64,000 bases of DNA from Faecalibacterium sp. GTDB taxonomy: Bacteria > Bacillota > Clostridia > Oscillospirales > Ruminococcaceae. Below the pieces are notes generated by a model. It worked only from the letters and a program-made list of their open reading frames with translations. It ran no database searches and was not told the DNA's origin. The translations under genes were made by a program, and so were the position numbers. Of the stretch, positions 56,306 to 64,000 are shown piece by piece. The DNA lies in the NCBI GenBank assembly GCA_022652735.1, contig JALCRP010000001.1:1-64000 (forward strand), read 5' to 3'. Within the stretch, counting starts at the first letter, position 1; each line of letters opens with the position of its first letter.

Positions 56306-58456
56306 TTACTGCTGCGGCGCATCGGGCGGAAGCTGCTGTGCATCCGGCTCTGTGCCGGCAAGCGGCTGCTGTGCTTCGTCCGTGGGCTGTGCGAGCTGCT
56401 CAGCCGGGGCCTGTGCCGCGTTTTCTGCGGGCTGCTCGGCCGCCGTATCGTCCGCCGAAGCGGCCTGCGGTTTTTCTTCCGGCTCAAACGGCGGCAAAGT
56501 GCCGCCTTCCATGACGGTATCAAACTCGCTTTCCGTCAGCTTTTCGCGCTCCATCAGCGCCTCGGCCAAGGCATGGAGCTGATCCATGTGCTCGGTCAGG
56601 GTGCGGCGGCAGGTTTCGTAGGCGTCATCGATAATATCGCGCACCTCAGCGTCGATCTCGGCGGCCGTCGTTTCGCTGTATCCCTTGCCCTGCCCAAAAT
56701 CACGCCCCAAGAAAGTTTCTTCCTGCGCGGTGCCGTACACAACAGGCCCCAGCCGCTCGGAGAAGCCATAGCGCGTCACCATCTTGCGCGCCGTATCGGT
56801 AACGGATTGCAAATCGCTCGAAGCGCCCGTCGAAATATCGTCGAGGATCAGCTGCTCGGCCACACGGCCGCCCAACGCGGAAACAATGTCCTCGTACATT
56901 TCGCTCTTTGTAACATACGTGCGGTCTTTTTCCGGCAAATACATCGTATAGCCGCCGGCCTGCCCGCGCGGAATAATTGTAATCTCATGCACCTTCGGGT
57001 GATGCTTGCAGTAGTAGCCGGCCACGGCATGGCCCGCCTCGTGGAAAGCCGTCAGCTTCTTTTCTTCCGGCGTCACGACACGGCTCTTTTTCTCCGGCCC
57101 GGCGATAACCTTCATCGAGGCTTCCTCGATCTCGGCCATCGTGATGGCTTTCTTGTTGCGGCGCGCCGCCAGCAGGGCCGCCTCGTTGACGAGGTTTTCC
57201 AGCTCGGCGCCGGCAAAGCCTGCCGTGCGGCGGGCGATCACCTTTAAGGATACGTCCGGCGCCAGCGGCTTATGCCGCGTGTGCACCTTCAAGATGTCCT
57301 CGCGGCCCTTGATGTCCGGCAAACCCACATACACCTGACGGTCAAAACGGCCCGGGCGCAGCAGCGCTTTATCAAGGATGTCGGCACGGTTTGTGGCCGC
57401 CATAACGATCACGCCGTCGTTGGCCTCAAAGCCGTCCATCTCAACAAGCAGCTGGTTTAACGTCTGCTCGCGTTCATCATGCCCACCGCCGAGGCCGGCG
57501 CCGCGCTGGCGGCCAACCGCGTCGATCTCATCGATAAAGATGATGCAGGGCATATTCTTTTTTGCTTTTTCAAACAGATCGCGTACACGCGATGCGCCGA
57601 CGCCGACATACATTTCCACAAAGTCAGAGCCGGAGATCGCGTAAAAGGGCACCCCAGCTTCGCCCGCGCAGGCACGGGCCAGCAGGGTTTTGCCGGTGCC
57701 CGGGGGGCCAATCAGCAAAACGCCGTGCGGGATGCGCGCACCCAAAGAGTTGAACTTGTCGGGGCTTTTCAGAAATTCGACAACTTCCTCAAGTTCCTCT
57801 TTTTCTTCTTCCTCGCCGGCCACATCGGCAAAGGTGGCCTTGCGCTGGTTTTCGGATTCATCCTTAACCTTCGCCTTGCCCACATTCATGATGTTGCCGC
57901 CGGCGCCGCCGCCGCGCACCATCATATAAATCAGGAAGCCCATCGTGCCCACCATGAGCAGCAGCGTCATGATCTCGCCCCAAGGGATACTATCCTTATA
58001 GGGGATCACATCGTACTCCATCGGAGCGTCCGGGTTCGCCTTATTATAAGCCGCCGCGAAATCGTCCAGCTGATACTGGAAGAAATAGGCCGCGGAGGGC
58101 AGCTTATAGGTATACTGCACGTCTGCGCCGTTCTCCGGGCCGCTTTCAGATGCCGCGGCGTTGTTGCCGCCCAGCAGGCCGTTCAGCAGGCCGCCCGTCG
58201 AGGGCGTCTGCGTCCCATCCGCGGCGCCCGGCAGATCGGTTTTGCCCTTTTTCAGGCTCAGCGTAATATTCCCGGTGTTCAGGTTCAGCTCAAACGCCGT
58301 GACCTGCTGATTCTCGAAGTAGCTCATCACCGTAGAATAGGTGACGCTCGAGGTGCTGGCGCTGCCGGAAGAAGTAGCAAATGTCCAGATCAGCATCAGC
58401 AGTACCAACGCCCCTACGAGCGCGATCGGGTTAAAATGCGGTTTCTTGTCTTGCAA
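56306..58456 (-). CDS. ftsH: ATP-dependent zinc metalloprotease FtsH
   Basis: 716 aa. Two N-terminal membrane segments (about 10-27 and 160-180) flank an extracytoplasmic domain that is enlarged by a Gly/Asn/Ala-rich insert (about 78-110). The AAA+ domain has Walker A GPPGTGKT (250-257), IDEIDAVG and the second-region RPGRFDR. The protease motif is HEAGH (472-476). The last 55 residues are a Pro/Gln/Ala/Glu-rich tail. FtsH degrades unassembled membrane proteins and short-lived regulators. It lies 29 bp after hpt, the standard Firmicutes arrangement tilS-hpt-ftsH. Confidence 0.98.
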   Translation of the reverse strand: MQDKKPHFNPIALVGALVLLMLIWTFATSSGSASTSSVTYSTVMSYFENQQVTAFELNLNTGNITLSLKKGKTDLPGAADGTQTPSTGGLLNGLLGGNNAAASESGPENGADVQYTYKLPSAAYFFQYQLDDFAAAYNKANPDAPMEYDVIPYKDSIPWGEIMTLLLMVGTMGFLIYMMVRGGGAGGNIMNVGKAKVKDESENQRKATFADVAGEEEEKEELEEVVEFLKSPDKFNSLGARIPHGVLLIGPPGTGKTLLARACAGEAGVPFYAISGSDFVEMYVGVGASRVRDLFEKAKKNMPCIIFIDEIDAVGRQRGAGLGGGHDEREQTLNQLLVEMDGFEANDGVIVMAATNRADILDKALLRPGRFDRQVYVGLPDIKGREDILKVHTRHKPLAPDVSLKVIARRTAGFAGAELENLVNEAALLAARRNKKAITMAEIEEASMKVIAGPEKKSRVVTPEEKKLTAFHEAGHAVAGYYCKHHPKVHEITIIPRGQAGGYTMYLPEKDRTYVTKSEMYEDIVSALGGRVAEQLILDDISTGASSDLQSVTDTARKMVTRYGFSERLGPVVYGTAQEETFLGRDFGQGKGYSETTAAEIDAEVRDIIDDAYETCRRTLTEHMDQLHALAEALMEREKLTESEFDTVMEGGTLPPFEPEEKPQAASADDTAAEQPAENAAQAPAEQLAQPTDEAQQPLAGTEPDAQQLPPDAPQQ

Positions 58457-58485
58457 AAAATCAACTCCTGTTCGTTGCCGGCATC

Positions 58486-59040
58486 TTACGCTTTCTGGCT
58501 GTAAACTTCCGGTTTCAGCACACCCACATAGGGCAGATTGCGGTATTTTTCATCATAATCGAGGCCATAGCCCACCACAAATTCGTCCGGCACCTGAAAG
58601 CCGACGTAATCGGGCTGCAGCTCCACCTTGCGGCGGCTGGGCTTATCCAGCACGGCGCAGATACGCACCGATTCCGGGTTGCGCATTTGAAGCATCGGCA
58701 CCAGATGGGAAAGCGTCACGCCCGTATCCATGATGTCCTCTACGATCAGCACATCCTTGCCGGAAAGGTCAGCGTCCAGATCCTTAATGATCTTGACAAG
58801 GCCCGTCGTCGTCGTGTTTGCGCCGCCATAGCTCGAGACTACCATAAAATCGATGCTGGCGGGAATGGTTACTTCCCGCATCAGGTCGGCCATGAACACC
58901 ACGGCGCCTTTCAGGATCGAAACCATCAAAAGGTCTTTCCCCGCATAATCTTTGCTGATCTCGGCGCCAAGCTCGGCTACGCGCTGCTTCAGCTGCTGCT
59001 CTGTTACCAAAACAGCCTTGATGTCATCCTGCATGCTCAT
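58486..59040 (-). CDS. hpt: Hypoxanthine phosphoribosyltransferase
   Basis: 184 aa from ATG 59040 (GAGGAG 8 nt upstream). The PRPP-binding loop [16 protein letters not shown] and the flexible-loop and C-terminal [33 protein letters not shown] region (read piecewise) are typical of HPRT. It salvages hypoxanthine and guanine to IMP and GMP. Its ATG overlaps the tilS stop by 4 bp (ATGA), so the two are translationally coupled. Confidence 0.96.
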   Translation of the reverse strand: MSMQDDIKAVLVTEQQLKQRVAELGAEISKDYAGKDLLMVSILKGAVVFMADLMREVTIPASIDFMVVSSYGGANTTTTGLVKIIKDLDADLSGKDVLIVEDIMDTGVTLSHLVPMLQMRNPESVRICAVLDKPSRRKVELQPDYVGFQVPDEFVVGYGLDYDEKYRNLPYVGVLKPEVYSQKA

Positions 59041-60614
59041 TTTTTTGACTCCTCTGCCTGCGTCAGCGGTAGGATACGCAGGACCTTTTTTGTATTTTCC
59101 TCGGGCGCAAGGCCCTCGGCAAAGCCGCAATCCCAAAGCCAGAGTACCTCGCCGTCTGCCGCGAGCAGCGGCTGACGGTATCGCTCTGTGGTTGGTGTTT
59201 TCTGTTCATTCTGCCATTTTTTCAAGGATTTTTTGCCGCCGCGCCCCGCAGGCCGAAAGGTATCGCCGGGCGCACGGGTGCGGAATACAGTTAACATGGG
59301 TATTTTAGCATAATCTGCCTCATTTTTTAAGTCCTTTTTATGAACGCTTTGTGTTTTTTCCGAAAAGTCAGCATTTACAAGGCTAACACGGAAGCAATAT
59401 CCCCCGCCGAAATCGTAATCGCCGGGTGAAAGCGGCATTTCGGGCAAGGCCGAAACTGCCAACGCAGCAGGCTGCGGCGCGCTCTGCTCTCGGGCAAGGA
59501 GCGCGCCCCGTACGGCAAAGCGCAAATCTTTTCGCAGCTGCACGGCCCCTCTGCCCGCCAAAACGGCATCCGCGAGCAGGCGAATATACTTTTCCTCTGC
59601 ATCGCGCACCGGCGATACCAAGCTGTGCAGCGCCGCCCGCAAAATCAACGGTTCGGCGGCCTGCAGCGTTTCAAGTGCCCACGGGCCATGCCGTGCATCG
59701 GCCGAAAAAGGGGGTTGTGCCACATGCTGTGCGGCGTTCTGTGCCGCCTCGGCAGCCTCCCGTAACAGGATTTCCGCGCGGGCCGCAAAATACGCATCCA
59801 CTTCGGCCATTTTTGCGCAGAACGCGCCAAGGTTGCGCACAGCGCCTGTGTTGGCCGCTTCCAGCGCGGGCACTGCCGCATGGCGGATACGGTTGCGCGC
59901 GTAGGTATCAACGAGGTTTGTCTCATCCGTTACGAAAGGCTGGCGCACGGCGCGGCAGTAGGCCTCCGTATCCTGCCGTGTCAGGCACAGCAGCGGGCGG
60001 ATGTACATCCCGCGCTTCGGGCGGATGCCCGCCGCGCCATGCGCGCCCGTACCGCGCGCCAAGCGAAACAACAGCGTTTCCGCCTGATCGGAAAGAGTAT
60101 GGGCCGTCGCCACAAGGACATTCTTTTCGGCGACAAAACCGTCGAGATAGCCGTACCGCAGCCGCCGCGCCCAATCCTCGCCCGCATTTTGCGGGATACT
60201 GCGGCCATCCGCCTTAGCGCTGCACACCACAAGCGGCACACCGAGGCGCGCGCATTCCGCGCGCACAAAGGCTTCGTCGCGGTCGGCGGCCGCGCCGCGC
60301 AGGCCGTGGTTCACATGCACAGCCGTCACGTACAGCGCCAGCGCGGGCGCAAGCGCCAGCAGAATGTGCAAAAGCGCCATGCTGTCGGCCCCGCCCGAAA
60401 CCGCCGCTACCACATGGCGCGGCGCATTGCTGCCCGGGCCAAAAATCGCGCACGAACCCATTGCCGCGCGCGGATCGGCAAACAGCTTGTCCACAGGCGG
60501 AAAAAGCCCGGCCTGCCCGCAAAAGGCAAGTACGGACTTTTCCGTTCTGCTTTTTACCCGTTCGGCAGCGCCGCCGGTATGTTCCGCCGGCAGCGCGTCA
60601 TATTGTTGTTCCAT
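59037..60614 (-). CDS. tilS: tRNA(Ile)-lysidine synthase
   Basis: 525 aa from ATG 60614 with GGGG 5 nt upstream, inside the 11-bp gap after dnaB; a longer frame to 60731 would overlap dnaB. The PP-loop ATP-binding motif AAVSGGADSMALLH, HVNHGLRG and the later RRLRYGYL and TAHTLSDQAETLLFRLARGTG motifs mark TilS. The C-terminal tRNA-binding domain is present (KKWQNEQKTP, FRPAGRGGKKSLKKW). It makes lysidine at C34 of tRNA-Ile(CAU), an essential step. The N-terminus has an unusual extension of about 60 residues before the PP-loop. Confidence 0.95.
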   Translation of the reverse strand: MEQQYDALPAEHTGGAAERVKSRTEKSVLAFCGQAGLFPPVDKLFADPRAAMGSCAIFGPGSNAPRHVVAAVSGGADSMALLHILLALAPALALYVTAVHVNHGLRGAAADRDEAFVRAECARLGVPLVVCSAKADGRSIPQNAGEDWARRLRYGYLDGFVAEKNVLVATAHTLSDQAETLLFRLARGTGAHGAAGIRPKRGMYIRPLLCLTRQDTEAYCRAVRQPFVTDETNLVDTYARNRIRHAAVPALEAANTGAVRNLGAFCAKMAEVDAYFAARAEILLREAAEAAQNAAQHVAQPPFSADARHGPWALETLQAAEPLILRAALHSLVSPVRDAEEKYIRLLADAVLAGRGAVQLRKDLRFAVRGALLAREQSAPQPAALAVSALPEMPLSPGDYDFGGGYCFRVSLVNADFSEKTQSVHKKDLKNEADYAKIPMLTVFRTRAPGDTFRPAGRGGKKSLKKWQNEQKTPTTERYRQPLLAADGEVLWLWDCGFAEGLAPEENTKKVLRILPLTQAEESKK

Positions 60615-60625
60615 CCTGTCCCCTG

Positions 60626-62026
60626 TCAGCCGACATGGTTGAAATCCACATCGATAAAGCGGGTATGCGCGCCATCCCAGCCAAGCGGCACCGTGCTTGT
60701 TTCGCCGTGGCGGTTTTTCGCCACGATGCACTCTGCCGTATTGGAATCGGTTTGCGGGGCGTCGTCGCCCTGCTGGCTGGCATAGTACGCCTCGCGGTAC
60801 AAAAACAGTACGCAGTCGGCATCCTGTTCGATTGAGCCGGAATCTCGCAGGTCGGAGAGCTGCGGCCGATGGCTCGAACCGCTGCCCTGTTTTTCCACGG
60901 CACGGGAAAGCTGGCTCAGCGCCATGATCGGCACGTTCAGCTCCTTGGCCATGATCTTGAGATTACGGGTGATTTCGCTGATCTCCTGCACACGGTTTTC
61001 CACGCGCTTGCCGGTCGTCATCAGCTGCAAATAGTCGATGATGACAAGGCCGATTTTCGGGCGGACGGGGTCCTGATTTACGCGGCGGATCTTCGCCTTC
61101 ATTTCGGGGATCGTCAAGCCCGAAGTATCGTCCATAAAAATCGGCGCATCGTGCAGGCGCTCGGCCGCCACGGCCAAATCGGACCAATCCTGCTCGTTCA
61201 GCGCGCCGGTACGGAAAGCCTGGCTGTCGATGCCCGCCTTAGCGGACAAAATACGGTTTGTCAACTGTTCCTTCGTCATTTCCAAGCTGAAAATGGCTAC
61301 CGGCACCTTCTGCTGCTCGGCCACATTAGAGGCAATATTCAGCGCAAAGCTGGTTTTGCCCATGCCGGGGCGGGCCGCCAGAATAATCAAATCGCTGCGG
61401 CCGAGGCCCGTCAGCACGGAATCCAGCAGGCGATAACCCGTCGGGATGCCTTTATATTGATCGGCATCCGGGCCGGAAAGCTTTTGCAGCGTGCTGACGG
61501 TATCCACCATGCTGGAGGAAAGCGGCGTCAGCGCCGAGGTGTCGCGCCCGGAACGTATTTCATAAATTTTCTGCTCGGCGTTTTCCAGCAGCAAGTCCGC
61601 ATCCGGCTCCTCGTTTGATTGCTCGAGGATGTCCTTCGCCACGCCCATCAGCTGGCGCACCAGATACTTTTCCTGCACGATCTGGGCATACGCCTTCACA
61701 TTGGAAATGCTCGGTACTGTCTCGGCGAGGCCGGTGAGATAGATTTTGGCCGCATCGGGGCTTTCAAACACATTGTCCGTCGCCACGGCGTCAAGCAGCG
61801 TGACAAAATCGATCGACTGATCCGCCGTGAAAAGCCGGATCATTTCGCTGTAGATCTGGCCGTTCTGCCGGGAATAAAACATTTCCGGCTTTACAAGGTC
61901 GATCAGATCCGTCAGCGCATCCGCTTTCAGCAGCACGGCGCCCAAGACGCTTTGCTCTGCCTGCATACTATACGGCAGCTCTACGCCCATCGTTTCGAGA
62001 TTCAGTTCCTTCGCGTAACGTTCCAT
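60626..62026 (-). CDS. dnaB: Replicative DNA helicase
   Basis: 466 aa. N-terminal primase-interacting domain (about 15-130), linker, RecA-type motor with Walker A ARPGMGKT (218-225), Walker B LVIIDYLQLM and the ALSQLSRAVE and SDLRDSGSIEQDAD motifs. This is the hexameric replication-fork helicase (DnaC of Bacillus nomenclature), partner of the DnaG primase at 18790. Lies 61 bp downstream of rplI with a weak hairpin between. Confidence 0.98.
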   Translation of the reverse strand: MERYAKELNLETMGVELPYSMQAEQSVLGAVLLKADALTDLIDLVKPEMFYSRQNGQIYSEMIRLFTADQSIDFVTLLDAVATDNVFESPDAAKIYLTGLAETVPSISNVKAYAQIVQEKYLVRQLMGVAKDILEQSNEEPDADLLLENAEQKIYEIRSGRDTSALTPLSSSMVDTVSTLQKLSGPDADQYKGIPTGYRLLDSVLTGLGRSDLIILAARPGMGKTSFALNIASNVAEQQKVPVAIFSLEMTKEQLTNRILSAKAGIDSQAFRTGALNEQDWSDLAVAAERLHDAPIFMDDTSGLTIPEMKAKIRRVNQDPVRPKIGLVIIDYLQLMTTGKRVENRVQEISEITRNLKIMAKELNVPIMALSQLSRAVEKQGSGSSHRPQLSDLRDSGSIEQDADCVLFLYREAYYASQQGDDAPQTDSNTAECIVAKNRHGETSTVPLGWDGAHTRFIDVDFNHVG

Positions 62027-62036
62027 TCTGACACCT

Positions 62037-62061
62037 AAAAGCGCCCTCTGAAAGAGGGCGC
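62037..62061 (-). terminator. Weak terminator or attenuator between rplI and dnaB
   Basis: A perfect 9-bp stem (62041-62049 with 62053-62061) with a 3-nt loop, followed on the minus strand by only four T residues; read-through into dnaB is likely. Confidence 0.6.
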
Positions 62062-62087
62062 ATCTGTTTTATGTGTAAGGGTGCGGC

Positions 62088-62543
62088 TTAGCCCTGCGTG
62101 ATCTCAACCTGCACCTTGAACTCGGCCGTAACGCCGGCATACAGGCGGGCCTTGGCGTTATAGGTGCCGGCCTCCTTGATGTCGCGCGTTTCCAGCTCGA
62201 TTTTTTTCTTATCTAAGGTCTGGCCGGCTATTTCGCCCAGCGCAGCGGCAACTTCCTTGCCGGTGATCTTGCCGAACATCTTTCCGCTGGCGCCGCCCTT
62301 TACGGCCATTTTTACGGTTTTGCCGCTAATTTTAGCGGCCAGCGCTTTCGCGGCGGCAACGTTTTCCGCCTCGTGATAATCCGCGGCGGCCTCTTTCGTT
62401 TTGGCGACATTCATCGCCGAAGCGTCCGCAGCGGAAGCCAGCCCGTGCGGCAACAAAAAGTTCCGTGCGTAGCCGTCAGAAACTTCGTGGATTTCATCTT
62501 TTTTGCCAATGGTTTTGACATCCTGTTTCAGAATCACTTTCAT
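62088..62543 (-). CDS. rplI: 50S ribosomal protein L9
   Basis: 151 aa. N-terminal [21 protein letters not shown] and [13 protein letters not shown] signature, a connecting helix, and the C-terminal domain with [16 protein letters not shown]. Family length. The conserved order gdpP-rplI-dnaB in Firmicutes is present. Confidence 0.98.
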   Translation of the reverse strand: MKVILKQDVKTIGKKDEIHEVSDGYARNFLLPHGLASAADASAMNVAKTKEAAADYHEAENVAAAKALAAKISGKTVKMAVKGGASGKMFGKITGKEVAAALGEIAGQTLDKKKIELETRDIKEAGTYNAKARLYAGVTAEFKVQVEITQG

Positions 62544-62673
62544 GGATTTCCCTCTTTTCGATATGCCGCGCTGCCCTTGCCCCGGATGCGGCGGCGGCCG
62601 GGCAGCATCTTTTTTCTGCTTTTGCTATTATACCGTATCCCGGCCCGGGCCACAAGGCCAACGGGCGGGAAAT

Positions 62674-64000
62674 TCAAGCCTTTTTCTGGGCGCTTGCCTG
62701 TGCGGCGCGGTAAAGGTCAATCGCCGCGCGGATATGTTCGCCCGCCTGTTGGAGCGTTGTATCTTTTAACTGTGCGCCGGCCATCGTCTGATGTCCGCCG
62801 CCGCCCAGCGCTTCCAAAATCACCTGCACGTTTACTTTGCCCATACTGCGCGCGCTGATATTTACGCCCGTGCCGGCCTGCACGGCAACAAAGCTTGCCT
62901 CGATGCCGTCGATCGTCAGCAGGTCGTTTGCGGCCTGCGGCACAGCAACACGCATTTCGGGCGCGATCTCCGCATGCAGGCTGATGGCGCAGTTTCTGTA
63001 AATTTCGGCTGCCTCGACAAGGCTGCACTTAGCGGCATACTCGGGCAGGCTGGTATTGAACAGGCCGCGCACACTTTCGGTTTGCGCGCCGAAGCGCCGC
63101 AGCGCCGCGGCCGCCTCAAACGTGCGCACCCCGGTATGCAGGCTGAAATCATGTGTATCCAGCATGATGCCGGCCAAAAGCCCTTCGGCTTCCAAGCGTG
63201 TGGGCTTATCGTCCTTGCCGCCGACATACTGCAAAATTTCCGCCACCAGCTCGCTTGCGCTGCTGGCATATGGCTCGTGGCAGACGAGCACAGCATTTTC
63301 TATGTAGCCGGCCGCCTTGCGGTGATGGTCGATTACAACCGTATTGCCCGCGCGCTCGTAAATTTCCCGGCTTTCCAGCAGATTTACAAGATAGGTATCC
63401 ACGACGATGCACAGCGTTTTATCGGTTACGGCGTCCAGCGCCTTTTCGGGCGCGATAAAATCCTGCTCGCAGCCGGCGCGTTCAAACGCATCCAGCAGCG
63501 CCCCGGCCAACGTGGCCTCACGGCGCACCGCGATCACGGCCGGCACATCGCACAGCTTGCAGATGCGCAGTACGCCTTCGGCCGCGCCGATTGCATCGAG
63601 GTCGCTCAGGCGATGGCCCATGATAACCACGCTGTCGGCTTGCTTGATGAGATCGACAAGCGCCGCAGCCACAATACGGCTTTTTACGCGGCTGCGCTTT
63701 TCGACGCCGTGGCTAACGCCGCCGTAAAAGGTAAAGCCGTCCGGCGTTTTTTCGGCCGCCTGATCGCCGCCGCGGCCCTGCGCCATATCCAGCGCCTGGC
63801 TGGCCATCGCCTGTGCTTCGGCCAGCGTTTTGCCGCCGCGGCCGATGCCGATGGAAACGGAAAGGTTCTTTTCCGGGGCCAGCGCGCGCACTTCGTCCAG
63901 CACGGTATAGCGCGCCGCGGCAAACTGCTGCAAATGCTGCTCCTCGACGACGGCGAGATAGCGCCCGCTGCCAACCCGGCGCAAAAAGCCGCTTGTGCCG
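62674..64000 (-). CDS. gdpP: GdpP-type cyclic-di-AMP phosphodiesterase (5' end outside the window)
   Basis: At least 441 codons are inside; the reading frame is open to the right edge, so the start is missing. Visible parts: the end of the degenerate GGDEF domain (about the first 75 residues, LSVSIGIGRGGKTLAEA), the DHH domain (MGHRLSDLDAIGAA, VIDHHRKA, MLDTHDF) and the DHHA1 domain with GGGGHQTMAGAQ. GdpP hydrolyses c-di-AMP to pApA and so affects osmotic and cell-wall balance. The N-terminal membrane helices and PAS domain expected for the family should lie beyond 64000. rplI follows by 130 bp. Confidence 0.95.
   Translation of the reverse strand, partial: GTSGFLRRVGSGRYLAVVEEQHLQQFAAARYTVLDEVRALAPEKNLSVSIGIGRGGKTLAEAQAMASQALDMAQGRGGDQAAEKTPDGFTFYGGVSHGVEKRSRVKSRIVAAALVDLIKQADSVVIMGHRLSDLDAIGAAEGVLRICKLCDVPAVIAVRREATLAGALLDAFERAGCEQDFIAPEKALDAVTDKTLCIVVDTYLVNLLESREIYERAGNTVVIDHHRKAAGYIENAVLVCHEPYASSASELVAEILQYVGGKDDKPTRLEAEGLLAGIMLDTHDFSLHTGVRTFEAAAALRRFGAQTESVRGLFNTSLPEYAAKCSLVEAAEIYRNCAISLHAEIAPEMRVAVPQAANDLLTIDGIEASFVAVQAGTGVNISARSMGKVNVQVILEALGGGGHQTMAGAQLKDTTLQQAGEHIRAAIDLYRAAQASAQKKA

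Overview
The window comes from a Gram-positive, mid-to-high GC member of the Clostridia, most likely an Oscillospiraceae/Ruminococcaceae gut bacterium of the Faecalibacterium-Gemmiger-Subdoligranulum type. This is inferred from the dgt-dnaG-sigA operon, a Spo0A homologue, a SARP/BTAD regulator, DUF4179, class B sortase, a GH94/GH1 beta-glucoside locus, and strong AGGAGG-type ribosome sites with sigma-A promoters. No rRNA, tRNA, insertion sequence, prophage or CRISPR array is visible. Nearly all of the sequence is ordinary chromosomal coding DNA, mostly on the minus strand.

Layout. 0.2-9.4 kb is an accessory/regulatory stretch: an HTH-desulfoferrodoxin fusion, a split cyclic-di-GMP response regulator, a DUF1275 membrane protein, an unknown membrane protein, a conserved unknown gene plus sortase B, and a SARP regulator. 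9.7-24.7 kb is housekeeping: rpoC, rpoB, sigA, dnaG, dgt, a YigZ-family gene, rpmE and a phosphohexomutase. 24.9-40.7 kb is mixed: a YifB/ComM ATPase, a DUF2142 membrane protein, spo0A, cstA, a hypothetical gene, a GT4 glycosyltransferase, rmuC, a transglutaminase-like protein, putP, a TetR regulator and a PHP phosphatase. 40.8-49.5 kb is one beta-glucoside locus: a GH94 phosphorylase and GH1 glucosidase read leftward, and a LacI regulator followed by a binding protein and two permeases read rightward. 49.6-55.2 kb holds an ABC ATPase / CARDB protein / MacB-like permease operon followed by an ECF sigma factor fused to a DUF4179 domain. 55.3-64 kb is the classic Firmicutes cluster gdpP-rplI-dnaB-tilS-hpt-ftsH plus a zinc-ribbon membrane protein; gdpP runs off the right edge.

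Main points of interest. (1) The PAS-like sensor at 3470-3856 and the REC-GGDEF-EAL-PAS-REC protein at 924-3467 look like one protein broken by a one-base shift. The break sits exactly at an in-frame A AAT TTT heptamer, so programmed -1 frameshifting, an A/T-tract indel and a sequencing error all have to be weighed. (2) A tandem 11-bp repeat lies 8 bp from the -10 box of the unknown-gene/sortase operon, which is the geometry known for SARP activators, and a SARP is encoded next door. (3) An ECF sigma factor and a membrane-spanning DUF4179 domain occupy one reading frame. (4) A DNA-binding domain is fused to a complete two-iron desulfoferrodoxin. (5) Three copies of one operator-like motif lie in the GH94-lacI intergenic region, and inverted repeats overlap the tetR/hisK-like and putP promoters.

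Gene starts were chosen from ribosome-binding sites where the longest reading frame was implausible; family assignments are from recognised motifs, without database searches.
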